From the NCBI RefSeq assembly GCF_040436345.1, contig NC_133223.1, positions 4,465,847 through 4,529,846 on the forward strand: a stretch of DNA of 64,000 nucleotides, in the 5' to 3' direction. The notes under the pieces are model-generated. The model was not told the origin of the DNA and did no database searches. It saw only the letters and a program-made list of their open reading frames with translations. Below, piece by piece: positions 1 to 11,278 of the stretch. The DNA comes from Pagrus major. Lineage: Eukaryota; Chordata; Actinopteri; Spariformes; Sparidae. A program made the position numbers and the translations under genes. Position 1 is the stretch's first letter; each line of letters opens with the position of its first letter.

Positions 1-633
1 GTGTTCCAGCTGTACATCTCTCACACTTTTTGACTCCTCTCTCTGTTTACTCGCCACGGCCTCACTCTGACGGTAAAAGAAGATAAGTCTAACTATAAAG
101 GAAACGATAGTAAACTACAAGGCAATATACCCCTGGGAAAGAAAGAATAGTATTTTATCAGTATTAACTGTACATGTCATTATCAGGAGCTATAGTATGT
201 ACATAACTGAGCCAACAAACTCCTGATAAAGAAGCTGTTAGAACTACAGTTTGGATAGAATTATATAGGCTTATATTCTGTGTTCTTGATCTGTACACAT
301 GACTGGCACTGACAATGGATTGTTACTTAGTTCCAACAGCAAGTTATAATACACAACAAAGCAAATACATGCAAGACATATGAACAGAACAAAATGACAA
401 ACAGAACATTCTGAGCAGAACATCTGTGCAGCCAGGATGACTGGGTGTGGGCAAAACAGCAGCAGCAACAGCAGCTGACATATATACAAAATATGAAAAC
501 AGTGTTGTATGACCATATGAAGCAAAGAAGTAGAAGTTCAATGTGTTTGTTTCCTCTCTTGTGTAATAATCAAATACAATGTCAATACAAATGTAAACTG
601 TGATTTATACAGAGAAAATATGCATGAATAAAT

Positions 634-677
634 TGCACACACACGCACGCACGCACACACACACACACACACACACC
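634..677. repeat. (CA)n microsatellite with CACG variants
   Basis: About 44 bp of alternating purine-pyrimidine sequence, starting with interrupted ACGC units and ending in pure CA. Confidence 0.95.
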
Positions 678-1060
678 TATCTCCTTCATTGTCACCCCCT
701 GCCTTCCTGTTCCAGGAGAGCTAATGGGTCAGGGAGGTGGTTATTTAGGATGGCAAGAGAGGAAGAAGGAACACACAGCCCACCGGTGTGAGCACTATGT
801 GCTCCCAACAAAGCTCAGCATTAAATCTCCCACTCAGATACACACATGTATACACACACCACAAACACACACACCTACAAATAGAGGATATGAAGGAGGG
901 ATCAATCTGTCTTATGGAGTCATTGCTGAAAGAACAACAGATCCCAGGGTCCCGGTCAAAACCACATCAAGAAGTTTGACTTTTGCTGCTCTGTGGCCAC
1001 AAGCTTTCATCTCCTAATCTGTGACGTCTATCTGAAAGAGCTGCAGCCTGGGAGAGTCTG

Positions 1061-1157
1061 GAGAGGAGAGGAGAGGAGAGGAGAGGAGAGGAGAGGAGAG
1101 GAGAGGAGAGGAGAGGAGAGGAGAGGAGAGGAGAGGAGAGGAGAGGAGAGGAGAGGA
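1061..1157. repeat. (GAGAG)n pentanucleotide tract, about 97 bp
   Basis: A nearly perfect GAGAG tandem array, all purine on the plus strand. It creates spurious reading frames on both strands. The same pentamer occurs in the opposite orientation at 32395-32489. Confidence 0.97.
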
Positions 1158-2250
1158 AAAGAGACACAAATCAAGACTAGAGAAAAGAGGGTACAAGAAA
1201 ACAGGAAAGAGAGGAAAGCAATGAAATGAAAAGGCAAGAAGAGAAGAAAAGACACAAATCAAGTTGAGATAAGGTGAGATGAGAAAGTGAGAAGGAAGGA
1301 AGAGGAGAGTCTTTGTTGCTGTCTGTAACCCAGGTATCATCTGGTGAACTCTATCATCCATTTAGCCTGTCTGCATCTCCCCTGTGTCTGTGTCTGTGTG
1401 TCTGTATCCCACCATAAAACAGAGACTTCTTTATTACTGTAACTGACTGCTTTCTGTGTAGTTCGACCCAAGGTCTCTTTCCCTCTCTCTCACCACTAAC
1501 TTGCCTGGTGAAAGATTTGCATCAGGTCCATGTGAGAAAAAGAGAGAAAAGAAATGCACAACAATGAGAAAAGGGCCGAAAGAAAAACATTCCCTCTGTG
1601 CACGAGGGAGCTGCGTGTGCACTTTTAACAGTGCTGTCAGTCGCCACATAATACACTCACAGCAGAATACAGTGTGGACTACAGTGTGTCCTCCGGCTGT
1701 TTCCAGCCCACTCTCTCCTTCTCTTCCTTCACAGCATCACTGACAGACACCAGGCTGGGTGGAGGAGCACAGACACTATTAGCACTGTGTCTGACTTTCT
1801 GACAGAAGCTGTCAACACGCTCCAATAAATGTATGTTTTCTGAGCTAAGAATAACTGTGACCTCTTCACATTTAAGATTTACAGCAGCTATTGATTTGAA
1901 GATTTATAGCAGCAATTAGCCAAAAAAAGATTGTTAATTAAGAGGAAAGTTATTTATTGTGAGGGCAAGTGATTACCCCCTTTGGCAGACAGGACATGTG
2001 ATTGGTTGGTGAGGAGCTTGGGTTTCCTCCAGGTACTTTTACTCGCGCAGGTTATTCCACTCTATTCTGACTTCAGCAGACTCTTCACAGTCATGTTGTG
2101 TTGTGTCTCTGTCTCTGCTCAGTGTGAACTCTGGGAAGTCCCTTGAACTCCGCCTTCCACTCATTCCCTCTCAGGAAAACCAACAGGCAGGGAGGAAGAG
2201 GGGCTGAGAAAAGAGAAAAGGAAGCAGAGAAAACAAAAGAGAGGGAAAGG

Positions 2251-2284
2251 ACAGACAGACAGACGGACGGACAGACAGACAGAT
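2251..2284. repeat. (GACA)n microsatellite with GACG variants
   Basis: A short GACA/GACG tandem tract just upstream of the GT tract. Confidence 0.9.
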
Positions 2285-2610
2285 AACATTGAGAGGCAGG
2301 GGAGAGGATAAGCACTGGCCTTATTCCTCTGTGTATTTACACTTCCTTTTACTTAACCATGAGCTTGCTGTACTGCTGTGTGCCCCAACTCTGACCAGGA
2401 GATAATTGCAGGGGGATCTGGCTCCTCACCCCACCCGGCCCATTGGGGATACCGCTTAATACCCACACTGCCCCGGACGATGTTTCTTAGTATTTACTGA
2501 GAAAACAGCTTACAAAGGCAGATCTATTGGTGTGAATGACCACAGAGCTTCAGTCTCCGACCCCACAGCCACAGATATGAGACTCAACACTGAACCCTGG
2601 GACCCATAGA

Positions 2611-2614
<4 letters not shown>

Positions 2615-2657
<43 letters not shown>

Positions 2658-2667
2658 TGTGTGTGTG
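2615..2667. repeat. (GT)n microsatellite
   Basis: About 53 bp of GT with a single CT interruption, 86 bp beyond the last epsti1 exon recovered. Confidence 0.95.
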
Positions 2668-2752
2668 CATTTAGGCACATACTGTGAGAGAACTGTATCT
2701 ACAGCACATACAAGAGCGCACACACACACACATTATGTGGTTGCTGGCTTAC

Positions 2753-2837
2753 CCTAGATGACGTGTGTGCGGCACTGCTGGATGCCACTGGACCTGGGGC
2801 TCTCCTCTCAAACCTATGCAAAAAACGCTCAGTCGTC
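2753..2837 (-). CDS. epsti1: epsti1 coding exon 7 (last one recovered)
   Basis: 85 nt after a TTAATTGCAG acceptor, in a phase that matches exon 6. It encodes RTTERFLHRFERR and a Ser/Ala-rich tail, comparable to mammalian RVNNAFLDRLQG. It ends at AGG|GTAAGC, a good donor, so a further exon is possible. Reading through the donor gives 17 more codons and a stop. Confidence 0.7.
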
Positions 2838-5800
2838 CTGCAATTAATACACACATTACATCCTCTATGTTGCCAAAGACAAACACAGAAACACACATGA
2901 ATGATGAGGTATGAAGGAGTGTTCGTTTACTCCACAGACACTCTACAAGCCTGGGATGCTAACAGGCTGGAGTCCCACCAAGTTGACCAAGTTTGTTTGT
3001 CCCTCTCTGACACTGCTCTCGCTGTTCACAAGCATCTGATCTGCTACGCCGTCTGACTTCATCAACTCAGCCCCATGTCTGAATATCTTCATTGTTCTTC
3101 AGGTTCACACGTTGGTCTGCTGTCTCCATTTTTTTGTTTGTCTTGTAAGGAAACCAGAGATGCTACTTGACAAGCAGTTTCCCTCAGAGCCGGTCATGCG
3201 TAATATTCTTATAACATCTTGGGGCATTTGATGTAAAATGGTCTGATACATTGTTGTCTTGTATGGCATGAAAACTTTGTGTAGACACTAGAAACTCTAC
3301 ATCATTATTGTCTCTAATATTCTTTTGAAACCCCTGGCCACATTAAAGGGGCTCTCCACTGACTTTCCATGTATAGGTCAATTCATTAATCAAGTGGAGC
3401 GCTACTCAGCGTGTGAAAACAGTCATATAAAGTCATTTATGGCATTGGAGGAGCTTTGTTAAAGCTGACAATTGGTACTCAAGTACCTATGTACCCTTAC
3501 AAAAAGAAGTGTACTTCAGGTTCATTATCAAATAAACTTAAAGCTGCAATATGGAAGAACTTGGCCACCTTTTGAATTCATACTCAAAACAAACAAATCA
3601 CTTACGTAACTGCTAAGTGCTGCTAACTGTAGCTGTGTGTGCAGCCGTGCAGCTAGCAGTCTGAAAATGGAGCTCAGACCAACAGGAAAGTCTTGATGTT
3701 TATATCACTAGCATACGAGCCATGGACCAGGGCAGGCTGGGGCTAGTTGGTTAGCATACTTACATATTTCACCTTTAGTACAGTTCAACTGTATTTCCCA
3801 GGACTACTACCAAGTACACTAATATCAGTGTACCAGAAGTATACTAGTAAGGGTACAAATGGGAACATAAGGAAAGGGAAAACACAGGGAAACACTTTTC
3901 AGGGACATGATCATGGCTGTGACATTAAGTATGCCCTCAGTAAACTAACTTACCCTTAAGTGTCTTTAAGTGAAGTTAACTCACATATACAGTGCCAGTA
4001 CGAGTATAAGACATATATACTTTATAAACTATAGCTAAATTTTTGGTGTATAACCTGTTTTTCATTGTGTATTTTATGCCCTGATGAAGACACTTTGTAG
4101 TCGAAACACATAGGCATATCCATTCAGGAATAACAGATTTTTAAACTTGTCAGAGTGCCTCAGATTTTAGTCAGACTGCCTCCACACACTACGGATTTTC
4201 AAGAATTGTGATAATTTTGGTTAAATTGGTTAGATTTTGAGTTTTCATTTAGCTCCAATGTCAGGTCAAAATGTCATTTTGTTCATGACTAAATTGCTGC
4301 ATACCAATCTGCGTCAGTTGTACTTTATGTTTAGTGCGGGTTATAAAAATGTCAGCATGCTACCATTGTAAACTAAGACATGCTGTCTTAGTTTACAATG
4401 GTAGCATGCTAACATCAGTATGTTAACACTGTCATTGTTAGCATGTTAGCATATTAACATTAGCATTGGTTCAAAGCACTGTTGTTCCTAGCATGACTGA
4501 TTTCACCTGTGTCTGTCTGTTTGTTGGTTGATTGGTTTGTCAGCAGGATTACACAAAAACTGCAGAATGGATTTCTACCAAACTTGAATGGAGGATGGGT
4601 CTCAGCTCAGAACAGACCCCAGTGACTTGGTGTGGATCTGGGTAAGGGACGGACACATTAATTTTTTCTCACTTTCTTTAACCTTGCAAGATGGGGCATT
4701 ACTCTACATTTTGTTCATTTCTCAGGGAATAATGCATGGATCCTGTTGAAATAAAAAATCTGGCATATTTAGCTAGCTGGTATCTGCCTATATATGCCTA
4801 GGCTATGATTAGTACAAAAGCAGACTGTAGGGCCTCGGCAGAGGTATGAGCTCTCCTGAGTGCCATTCCAGTTATGCTATTAATTATGCAGTAATACTGC
4901 TTACAAGTTTGAATAGAGACGAGGGTGATCAAAAGTGGACCTTGTGTCGCCTGTCTCCCTTAAAATTCTAACTGATATCCTGTTTTTTCTCTTTTCTGAC
5001 AACAGGAAATGCTAAATGCCTGCTAAAACTTCAATGACAATTATGGGTCAGCAGAGGATCAGACACTGGGTGCTTCTTTTGTAAAGGGCAGGAGATGTTG
5101 TCATCTGATGCCGCATCTAAGACTAAGATCCATTGCATAGCAGGAAGAACACAACACAGTACACCCCAACCAACACAATACCGCACAGTGACAGTGATGA
5201 GACCCAAGTTAACCTGATCCAGCACTGACCTGAGGTGATCCTGCTGGAGCTGCTCCCTCCTCCTCTGCTCCTCCTGTCGTCTCCTTTCCTCCAGGCGCTC
5301 AGCCTGCAATACATCAGTCACCCCACATTAGACAGCCAGATGCACGGCATGCAGCCACCATACATGTCCTGTTTGCCCAGCATACATTCCATTTGGTATA
5401 TGGGCTTTAAGAACATTGTAGAATATGAGGTATTCTGATGCACTGTAATTACAGACATGTTATACATGCGCATGCAGTGGTACTTCCGTGAATATGACTT
5501 GAAAAACATGACTTTCAAGTTCATGATATAACTCACATATAAGCTTCAACAATTTGCTTTTAATATACCACAAACAATATAACCAACTAATAGTCAAATT
5601 TATCAATAAACATACCATTAGAGACATGTCAAAAGATGTAGTAATTTACAAAAATGTACATATATATAAGAAAAATCCAATTTCTGCAAGAACTGAATTT
5701 AAAAAATACTCACTGCAGTGCTATTATTTTATAGTAAATGTGACATTTTGGTAGATGATACATTTATTGGTGACTCAATCCCATTTTCCTATATATAAAA

Positions 5801-8800
5801 GAAAAATTTAAAACCCTTTCTGTCGCTTGTAATTTCAGTGTATTTGCTAGCTAGAGACACAGGTTTTTGTGTTAGAATTACATTTTTTTTTATTATTATA
5901 TTCTAACACCAGTGACATGTGAAGCCCAACCATGTGGGCTGCTACAGTAAAACAGAATATTTCGACCCTTGGCCCTGGCTGAGTCCAGGAGCAGGGATGA
6001 GCTGTTGTATATACTAAAATTCTGTGGTGTGGACAGATGTTTTAATGTCCTAGAGGCATGTTTTTGCTAGCCTCTTGTTAGATCACGTCTATAGCCTAAG
6101 AAGAGGCTGCTTCACATGCATATGTTTGTTTGTTGGATTACCACTACATTCCTATGGTTTCATAGAGATCATTGCTCAACAGGAAAAGATCTGTGGAATA
6201 ATGCTTTGGTCTTCAGCATTAATCACCCTTCAACATTACTGCAGCAATTCATTAACCACTAGTGGACAAGAGCTGGGCCAGACATGGAGTAGAACATGTC
6301 TGAGGACAGAGTGAGGAGCTGTCTCGGCTGATGGAAACCCATGAGACCGTTAATCAAGGTTGGCTTGAGTACAGGCTGTGGAGGGAGAGAGACTGCTCTG
6401 AGACACATGGACCTGCTCCAGCTCAGGTGGATGCTTGTCTCTACTGACATCTTGAGGCGAAACATGATATTGTTCCTCACTGAGGAACAAAACATGCCAT
6501 GTGGTGGAAGGGTGACACCCCAGAGTGACATGTTTCAATGAAGCTGCACATCTTCATAACACTACCAGAAACACCGCCACCGAAGGGTCTCTCATTTTTT
6601 GTCTCTCAGGTGACATGAGTCACACCTCTGTATTTGGTTAAATTCACCAATAGTTGCAGTGAATGTTGTTATGCTGCACAATTGTTGTGCATTCTCTGAG
6701 GATGCTTTATTCATTTTCTGTTTCTTTTATTTGCATGTGTTTCTTGAGCTGCAGTGTAACAGCGTACACAGCCACTGTCGAGGATTCCCACAGCCTTCCT
6801 GAGAACACACTTATTATCATACACTCAGCATCCACTTATAAAGGCCACTGGTACAGTTTAATGAAATCCAATACCACTGACTACTTTAATGATGACTATA
6901 ATGTTGTGTTCACTGAATTATATGTTTTAGTGTTGAAGTCATAGTGAGGGTGCTGTACTAGACTGAATTACATTGAGGTGTTTCTAATATTTTGCACTTC
7001 TCAGGTATGTTAGCAGGGACAGGCTTGGGGAGTAACAGAAGACATGGTAGGGCGTCACATAATTACGATACAAAAAAGGGTAACTGTATTCTATTAAAGT
7101 TACGATAAAGAAGACATAATCAGATTACTGAAACATTTTGTAAAAATTGGGAAGATTAACAGGATCATAATTTTAAACAGCTCTACAAACCCTCATATAA
7201 CGGCAAGACTCACTCTACTAACACTTTTCACATGCTCTCGCGCCACACAGTGAGGAACAAGTGTATAACTGATATCAGCACAAAAAGAGGTCAGCAGTGT
7301 CGCTCTCTTTCCTCTGCACCACAGTACAGGCAGGCAGGAGTGACAGTGGGTTACTGTGCAGGTATACTGATCAACCAAACTTATTCATCCATGATTCATC
7401 CCGCTGCCAATTCATTATAATGGCCTCTGGTAAAAAAAATAAGAATAATAATGCTTTACTGGGGAATTTCACCATTACTTTGTCTTTAAAGCAGAAAACA
7501 CCAAGATATCACACTACAGTGAAAGTTATTTCTTTTCTCTTACATTTATCTGAATATTTGGTATTGAAGTAATCCAAAAGTAACATAATATAATCAAGTT
7601 ATATTTCCTTATTGTGATACTTGGATTGGAAACACATCAGAAACACCTCCCAATATAATGTAGCTCAGTAAAACACCACCTTTAATGATGACCTCAGTGA
7701 TAACATTAAATTAACATATTTCCAAGAAAGTCAATGTTTGGCAGGCATGTATCGAATTGCACTACACTGTACAGGTGTCATTATAAAGTGTGCAGATGTC
7801 AAAGAGCTGGACGAGACTTGCTCCAGTAATTTTATTCGCTGCTCTGACAAGCTCAACATTATTATACCAGAATCCAGTCTCAACTCTTTAAAAACAGTTT
7901 GTCATCTTGCATTTCTTCACCCATTGTTTTAATGGGCTGATGCATTTTCTGGAGCCCGTTTGCAGCAACATTCAGCAACAAATGGGAATATCCATCACAG
8001 AAGAGGGAGAGATATGACGTTTTCTATTCAAATCACAGGCCATAATGCAATGTAGCCACAAGATATATTCTGAGAAAGTGGTGCAACAAAATGACTGGAA
8101 AAACACCAACTCCTTTTCTCTTACTACTGCAACTGCTATTTCTCTTTCCACCTACACTCACAACTCATGGCTGAGTGCAGTACATTCCTGACATAGAACT
8201 CTGGGGTTTGTCAAAACTCACTCTGGGAAATACAGGAAATCACTGTGCTGACTGAAATAGAAGCAGATTAGAAGTGTTGAGGCAGAGAGGAGGCACCAAA
8301 CTTTTAAGTTATTACTTCATGTTAAAAGAAAACCCCCAAAGGGTGTTTAATATATAGAATGTGTTTGCTGGTTGATTCTTCTTAGATTTTAATGCTTTGT
8401 TTTCAATAATAATTGAAATATAAATAAAAAGGGTGGCAAGTGATTTGAGGGCAGGTTTTATTGCTAACCGAACACATATGAAAATGCTTTTGCAAGAAGG
8501 CCAAAGTACATATTGTTGGTCTCACCATCTCTCTCTTTTCATTTTTCATCTTCTGTAACTCCTCCTCCTCTTCTTGTCTCCTCCTCCTGTCCAGCTCTTC
8601 CTTTCTCAGCTTGAAACAACAGGTTGCATCAAATATTTAATTGTGGCTCAGCCATCACAGGAAGAGATACTAAAAGATATTTCATATAAATACTTCACAC
8701 TCTGAGTTCAAAATATATTTAAAGGTGTATATAAATTGAAAGGATAAACACTGTTTGATTAAGTACCTTCTTCTGCAGTTTGGAGCAACGTAAGTCTCTC

Positions 8801-11150
8801 AACTGCTTCTGTCTGGCTTCCTCCAATGTTACAGAACCACCTTGATAAATTAAACAACAGATAACACCATGCTGGTGAGTAAGCATGTGCATAAGCATCA
8901 CCAAGCAAGATTAGTGTTGAGGATAAGGTGAATGTGACAGTGGAGATGTTTTGTGTGTTGGTTTACCCAGCCTCTCTGGATTCAGGTGCACAGAGGGGGC
9001 TCTGTTTGCCTCTTTCCATCTCTGAAGATCCTCCAGTTCTTTCTGAGACACTACAGCAAAATAAACCTTCATTACTTGGGAAAGAAATTTCAGTATGTAT
9101 GAAGATCAATATAAAAATAGATAGGGTAGTTAAAAGCAGCAGTCTCAGCCTACTCATTTGCATCTTGCTTCGCCGAGATTCGTTTGGTGCGATCATGGTG
9201 AATCCATCTGAGCTGGAACAGGAAAGAGACCAAAAGACCTTGGATTAAATGGGTTGTGGATACTGTAAAGGCTCAGTACTTTTTCAGTGTCTGCATCACT
9301 TAGTATCAAAAGTTAGAACAGACTTCTATGCAGCAAACTAAGGCATCAAAAAAGTATAGATAGGTATCAATACCAAAACTATGTAAAACAACTTCCTGAC
9401 AGCAGACTATGTCAACTTAAATCAGGGTTATGACCTGAGAGATGAACACAGATAAACACAAATATTTTTAAACAATTAGAGGAGTAAGTTCGTTTCTGTT
9501 CTTCTGATTTTGGTACAAAGTATAATAGAGTAAATACCAGCATGTGGTTGAATGTGTCTCACATTTACTTTAAGGTGCAGTATGTAAGAATTTTAGTTTA
9601 TAACACTTAAAAATTAAAATGATCAACACAATGTGAAGAAATAACACTTTAGGCATTATGTCAAAGACGTCTATATTTTGTGTTGCAGCGATAGCCATTG
9701 AATTTAGCATGCTAACCAGTTAGCCCTGGGCCTGAAAACCTCTTATTCCCAGCGGTCCAAAGCTCCTGTGCTGGCAGTGTAAACACCAACACTCCCTCAG
9801 TACTTCAGCTAGCTGCATGGCTAGCTGAGCTAACAAGCCGATGGCAACTACAGTCATGGATGCATAGACCATGGATGTATATATTTTAGGTACTGTGTTG
9901 CTTTGCTCTTTGATATCTACCCAGTGGCAACATCTCAGATTAACAGCTAGTTTTAAGTAAATTCAAACTGTCGTTTTCTTTGGTCTGTAGTCCAACAGGT
10001 TAGATCTCCAAACTAATGTAAGTGAAAGTGTTTTTATCAATACGATATGACAGCATCAAACATACATTTTAGATGAATGAGATGTACACACTTTGAAACA
10101 GCATCACTAAAAAAGATTTGTATATAAGCTAATAAATGATGCAGGGTTTTCTACCCTGAAATGATTGTAAACAAACATTGTGATTCGGTCTACTTAAACA
10201 GGGGCCAATTCTTACATATTGCAACAATACAATGTCATAAAATGTATACTTATACTTCAGCTGAGTCTCCTTTTTATAGTAGGCTACTTATCACTTTTAT
10301 TCCTTCACATTTCAGAGGAAAACCTCCGTCATTACATTTATATAACATAGTTGCCATGGTTACAAGTTTCGTATAAGATTCATATTTTACATATTACATA
10401 AGATCACTCGATACATTGTTGCTGTAGATCACCCCCCATTCAAAACTATTCAAATGAACTCCACCTCGCCCAGCTACAACACGATGCTGCCTTCAAGTGA
10501 AACACAATTGAAAGTAAGTTGCTCAAGCAGCTGTTGATGTAAAGCAACAATATTACAATATTAATTTATATTTTGGTACAACACAAAGGTAAAAGCACAG
10601 CCAAGACACACGTCTTTTGTACGCTTTGTTGTTATTTGTGTTGAACATTAAATAGTAATCTAAACTACGTTTGGGATCCTACATGTCACCAGCAGCTATG
10701 ATTTACGAGAAACAGTGAAGGCACCATTTCCCTCTCTAGGCACATGAAACGAAAGTGAAAGTGAACACCAGCAATTCACTGCTACCTTATCAAAAATATG
10801 TTTTTATAAATGAAATATTAGAACGCCAGCAGAGTAAATGTTAGCCCAGCTGGCTCTGAAGAGTTACACGTCATTATAAAGTAAGACGACATGTCTGTGC
10901 TGAAGTGATCTCAACATATTTACTCAAAGTTGTAGTGATAATAATCATTTCCATAAAACATAACTGATACTTACTACCGTGGCTGCCTGTCTGTCGCTTG
11001 TGGACTCGGGCCGTCAGGTTCATGTGTTTGTGGATTCTCAGCTGTCGGCTCAGTGTCAGGTGTACCTGCAGGGTTCTGTCTGAGGTGAGCAGGGGTCCTC
11101 CTGGAGCTCAGCTGGTCTCTCGCGTCTCTCTGGTTGTGATACGGGTCCAT
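2753..11150 (-). CDS. epsti1: Epithelial-stromal interaction protein 1 (seven coding exons, 3' end uncertain)
   Basis: Seven minus-strand exons join in frame with GT-AG borders: 11150-10975, 9212-9154, 9050-8967, 8840-8767, 8609-8526, 5303-5230, 2837-2753, giving 212 codons. Mammalian EPSTI1 is interferon-induced and is linked to macrophage activation and epithelial-stromal signalling; no catalytic function is assigned. The family signatures seen are TMIAPNESRR followed by a Gln-Lys-Glu-Leu stretch, then LQRWKEANR and VHLNPERLGG, a basic QKQ segment, a long Glu/Arg coiled coil with ELQKMKNEKREM, and a C-terminal ERFLHRFERR resembling the mammalian AFLDRLQG region. The middle is shorter than in mammals (about 212 versus over 300 aa). 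The start codon has A at -3 and G at +4. After exon 7, splicing to an unseen exon or read-through of 17 codons to a TAG at about 2702 are both possible. Confidence 0.85.
3538..3778. mobile_element. Short terminal-inverted-repeat element (MITE-like)
   Basis: The left end TTAAAGCTGCAATATGGAAG and the reverse complement of the right end, CTAAAGGTGAAATATGTAAG, match at about 16 of 20 positions. The element is 241 bp and non-coding. Its ends resemble the larger element at 9569-10225. Confidence 0.6.
4260..4500. repeat. gctagcatgctaac-type fish interspersed repeat
   Basis: Dense reiterations of TTAGCATGTTAGCATATTAACATTAGC. The stretch that includes GAACCAATGCTAAT on the minus strand resembles the plus-strand sequence at 37285-37520, so these are two copies in opposite orientation. 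It contains the hairpin at 4354-4410. Confidence 0.65.
4354..4410. repeat. Perfect 27-bp inverted repeat with 3-nt loop
   Basis: The left arm 4354-4380 (AGCATGCTACCATTGTAAAC...) is exactly complementary to the right arm 4384-4410; the loop is TGC. It lies inside an epsti1 intron. Confidence 0.95.
4501..4885 (+). repeat. Interspersed repeat with TCAGCAGGATTACACAAAAA core
   Basis: A diverged copy of a repeat common in fish genomes, recognisable from GTCAGCAGGATTACACAAAA, TTTCTACCAAACTTGAATGG, the CACTTTCTTTAACCTTGCAAG block and GGCGGAGG-type ending (here CTCGGCAGAGGTATGAGCTC). A second, truncated copy is at 35216-35310. The class is not assigned. Confidence 0.65.
5230..5303 (-). CDS. epsti1: epsti1 coding exon 6 (coiled coil)
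   Basis: 74 nt after a TATTGCAG acceptor. It encodes AERLEERRRQEEQRRREQLQ and continues QDHL, a charged helix continuing the coiled coil. It ends CTCAG|GTCAGT with two bases carried over. Intron 5 upstream is about 3.2 kb and intron 6 downstream about 2.4 kb. Confidence 0.82.
5304..8525 (-). other. epsti1 intron 5
   Basis: A 3.2 kb intron, AT-rich, with one repeat-like stretch at about 7020-7640. No exon-like frame continues the coiled coil. Confidence 0.65.
7020..7640. mobile_element. Diverged non-autonomous element (GGGGAGTAAC...AAAAGTAAC ends)
   Basis: The left part (GGGGAGTAAC, CATAATTACGATAC, GGTAACTGTATT) and right part (GAAGTAATCCAAAAGTAACA) resemble the ends of a frequent fish repeat built of TTACGTAATTACAGTTACT-type words. 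Related sequence is at 49880-50055. The boundaries are approximate. Confidence 0.4.
8526..8609 (-). CDS. epsti1: epsti1 coding exon 5 (coiled coil)
   Basis: 84 nt, exactly 28 codons. It encodes LRKEELDRRRRQ, a run of five Glu, then LQKMKNEKREM, a strong coiled-coil segment matching the mammalian ELQKMKA or KLQKMKDEQ repeats. The donor is ATG|GTGAGA. Confidence 0.85.
8767..8840 (-). CDS. epsti1: epsti1 coding exon 4
   Basis: 74 nt. It encodes GGSVTLEEARQKQLRDLRC and then SKLQKK, aligned with mammalian GGSQSETEVRQKQ. It ends AAG|GTACTT in phase 0. Confidence 0.85.
8967..9050 (-). CDS. epsti1: epsti1 coding exon 3
   Basis: 84 nt. It encodes the Glu-Leu-X-X-Leu-X-Lys/Arg-Trp-Lys-Glu block (LQRWKEANR) and VHLNPERLG, aligned with mammalian LEKWKEQNR and VHLVPRRLG. 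It ends CTGG|GTAAAC. Confidence 0.88.
9154..9212 (-). CDS. epsti1: epsti1 coding exon 2
   Basis: 59 nt after a TGTTCCAG acceptor. It encodes GFTMIAPNESRRSKMQM, matching the mammalian YTLIAPNINRR block, the most diagnostic segment of the family. It ends at a GTAGGC donor in phase 1. Confidence 0.85.
9569..10225. mobile_element. Non-autonomous inverted-repeat element in epsti1 intron 1
   Basis: The left end TTAAGGTGCAGTATGTAAGA and the right end (reverse complement GTTGCAATATGTAAGAATT) form an imperfect inverted repeat around about 650 bp of non-coding sequence containing GCTAGCTGCATGGCTAGCTG. The ends resemble those of the 241-bp element at 3538-3778. Confidence 0.5.
10421..10592 (+). repeat. 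Dispersed 170-bp repeat, copy 1
   Basis: Shares long blocks with 11996-12156, including CAACACGATGCTGCCTTCAA, CTGTTGATGTAAAGCAACAA and AATATTAATTTATATTTTGG, in the same orientation. The two copies bracket epsti1 exon 1. The words AACTCCACCT and CCAGCTACAAC are typical of a repeat found widely in fish. Confidence 0.8.
10746..10764 (+). promoter_or_regulatory. ISRE / IRF-binding motif in epsti1 intron 1
   Basis: GAAACGAAAGTGAAAGTGA contains GAAAGTGAAA, an exact fit to the ISRE core GAAANNGAAA, flanked by a further GAAA half-site. It lies about 210 bp inside intron 1. EPSTI1 is an interferon-stimulated gene in mammals, so a role in interferon induction is a natural inference; the alternative is chance in an A-rich intron. 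Confidence 0.6.
10975..11150 (-). CDS. epsti1: epsti1 coding exon 1
   Basis: It begins with ATG at 11150-11148 and encodes a low-complexity N-terminus rich in Pro, Arg, Asp and Thr (MDPYHNQRDARDQ...), which is typically variable in this family. It ends CGGTA|GTAAGT, leaving two bases for the next exon, and the first in-frame stop falls inside the intron donor. An upstream GTG would add two residues, but the ATG has the better context. Confidence 0.75.
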
Positions 11151-11278
11151 TATCACTGACAGCCTCCAAATGATCTCTAAAACAAGTTGGGCTCTCCGGT
11201 CATGTTGTCAGTTTTGTTTTACATGGATAATTACGAGTACACGAGTCATATGTCAGCTGTAGCCCACTATAATGAAAC

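Larger units (their letters stand above)
1..2752. other. 3' flank or last intron of epsti1, no gene seen
   Basis: No convincing exon is seen on either strand. The stretch holds a CA tract, a GAGAG pentamer tract, a GACA tract and a GT tract, listed separately. All open frames are short and most come from the repeats. If epsti1 has a further terminal exon it should lie here, but I could not recognise it, because the vertebrate C-terminus is poorly conserved. Confidence 0.5.
2838..5229 (-). other. epsti1 intron 6
   Basis: A 2.4 kb intron. It holds a short inverted-repeat element (3538-3778), a gctagcatgctaac-type repeat with a perfect hairpin (4260-4500) and an adjoining interspersed repeat (4501-4885). 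No further exon was recognised. Confidence 0.7.
9213..10974 (-). other. epsti1 intron 1
   Basis: A 1.76 kb intron. It carries an inverted-repeat element (9569-10225), one copy of a 170-bp repeat (10421-10592) and the ISRE-like motif (about 10746-10764), 0.2 kb from the exon 1 donor. Confidence 0.7.

Noticed and set aside
1014..1361. 115-aa frame with Leu-Ser-Ser-Pro repeats
   Set aside because: Translation of the GAGAG pentamer tract.
4078..4112. CCTGATGAAGACACTTTGTAG followed by TCGAAACAC
   Set aside because: It resembles a word found in several vertebrate repeats, but the flanks are too diverged to name an element.
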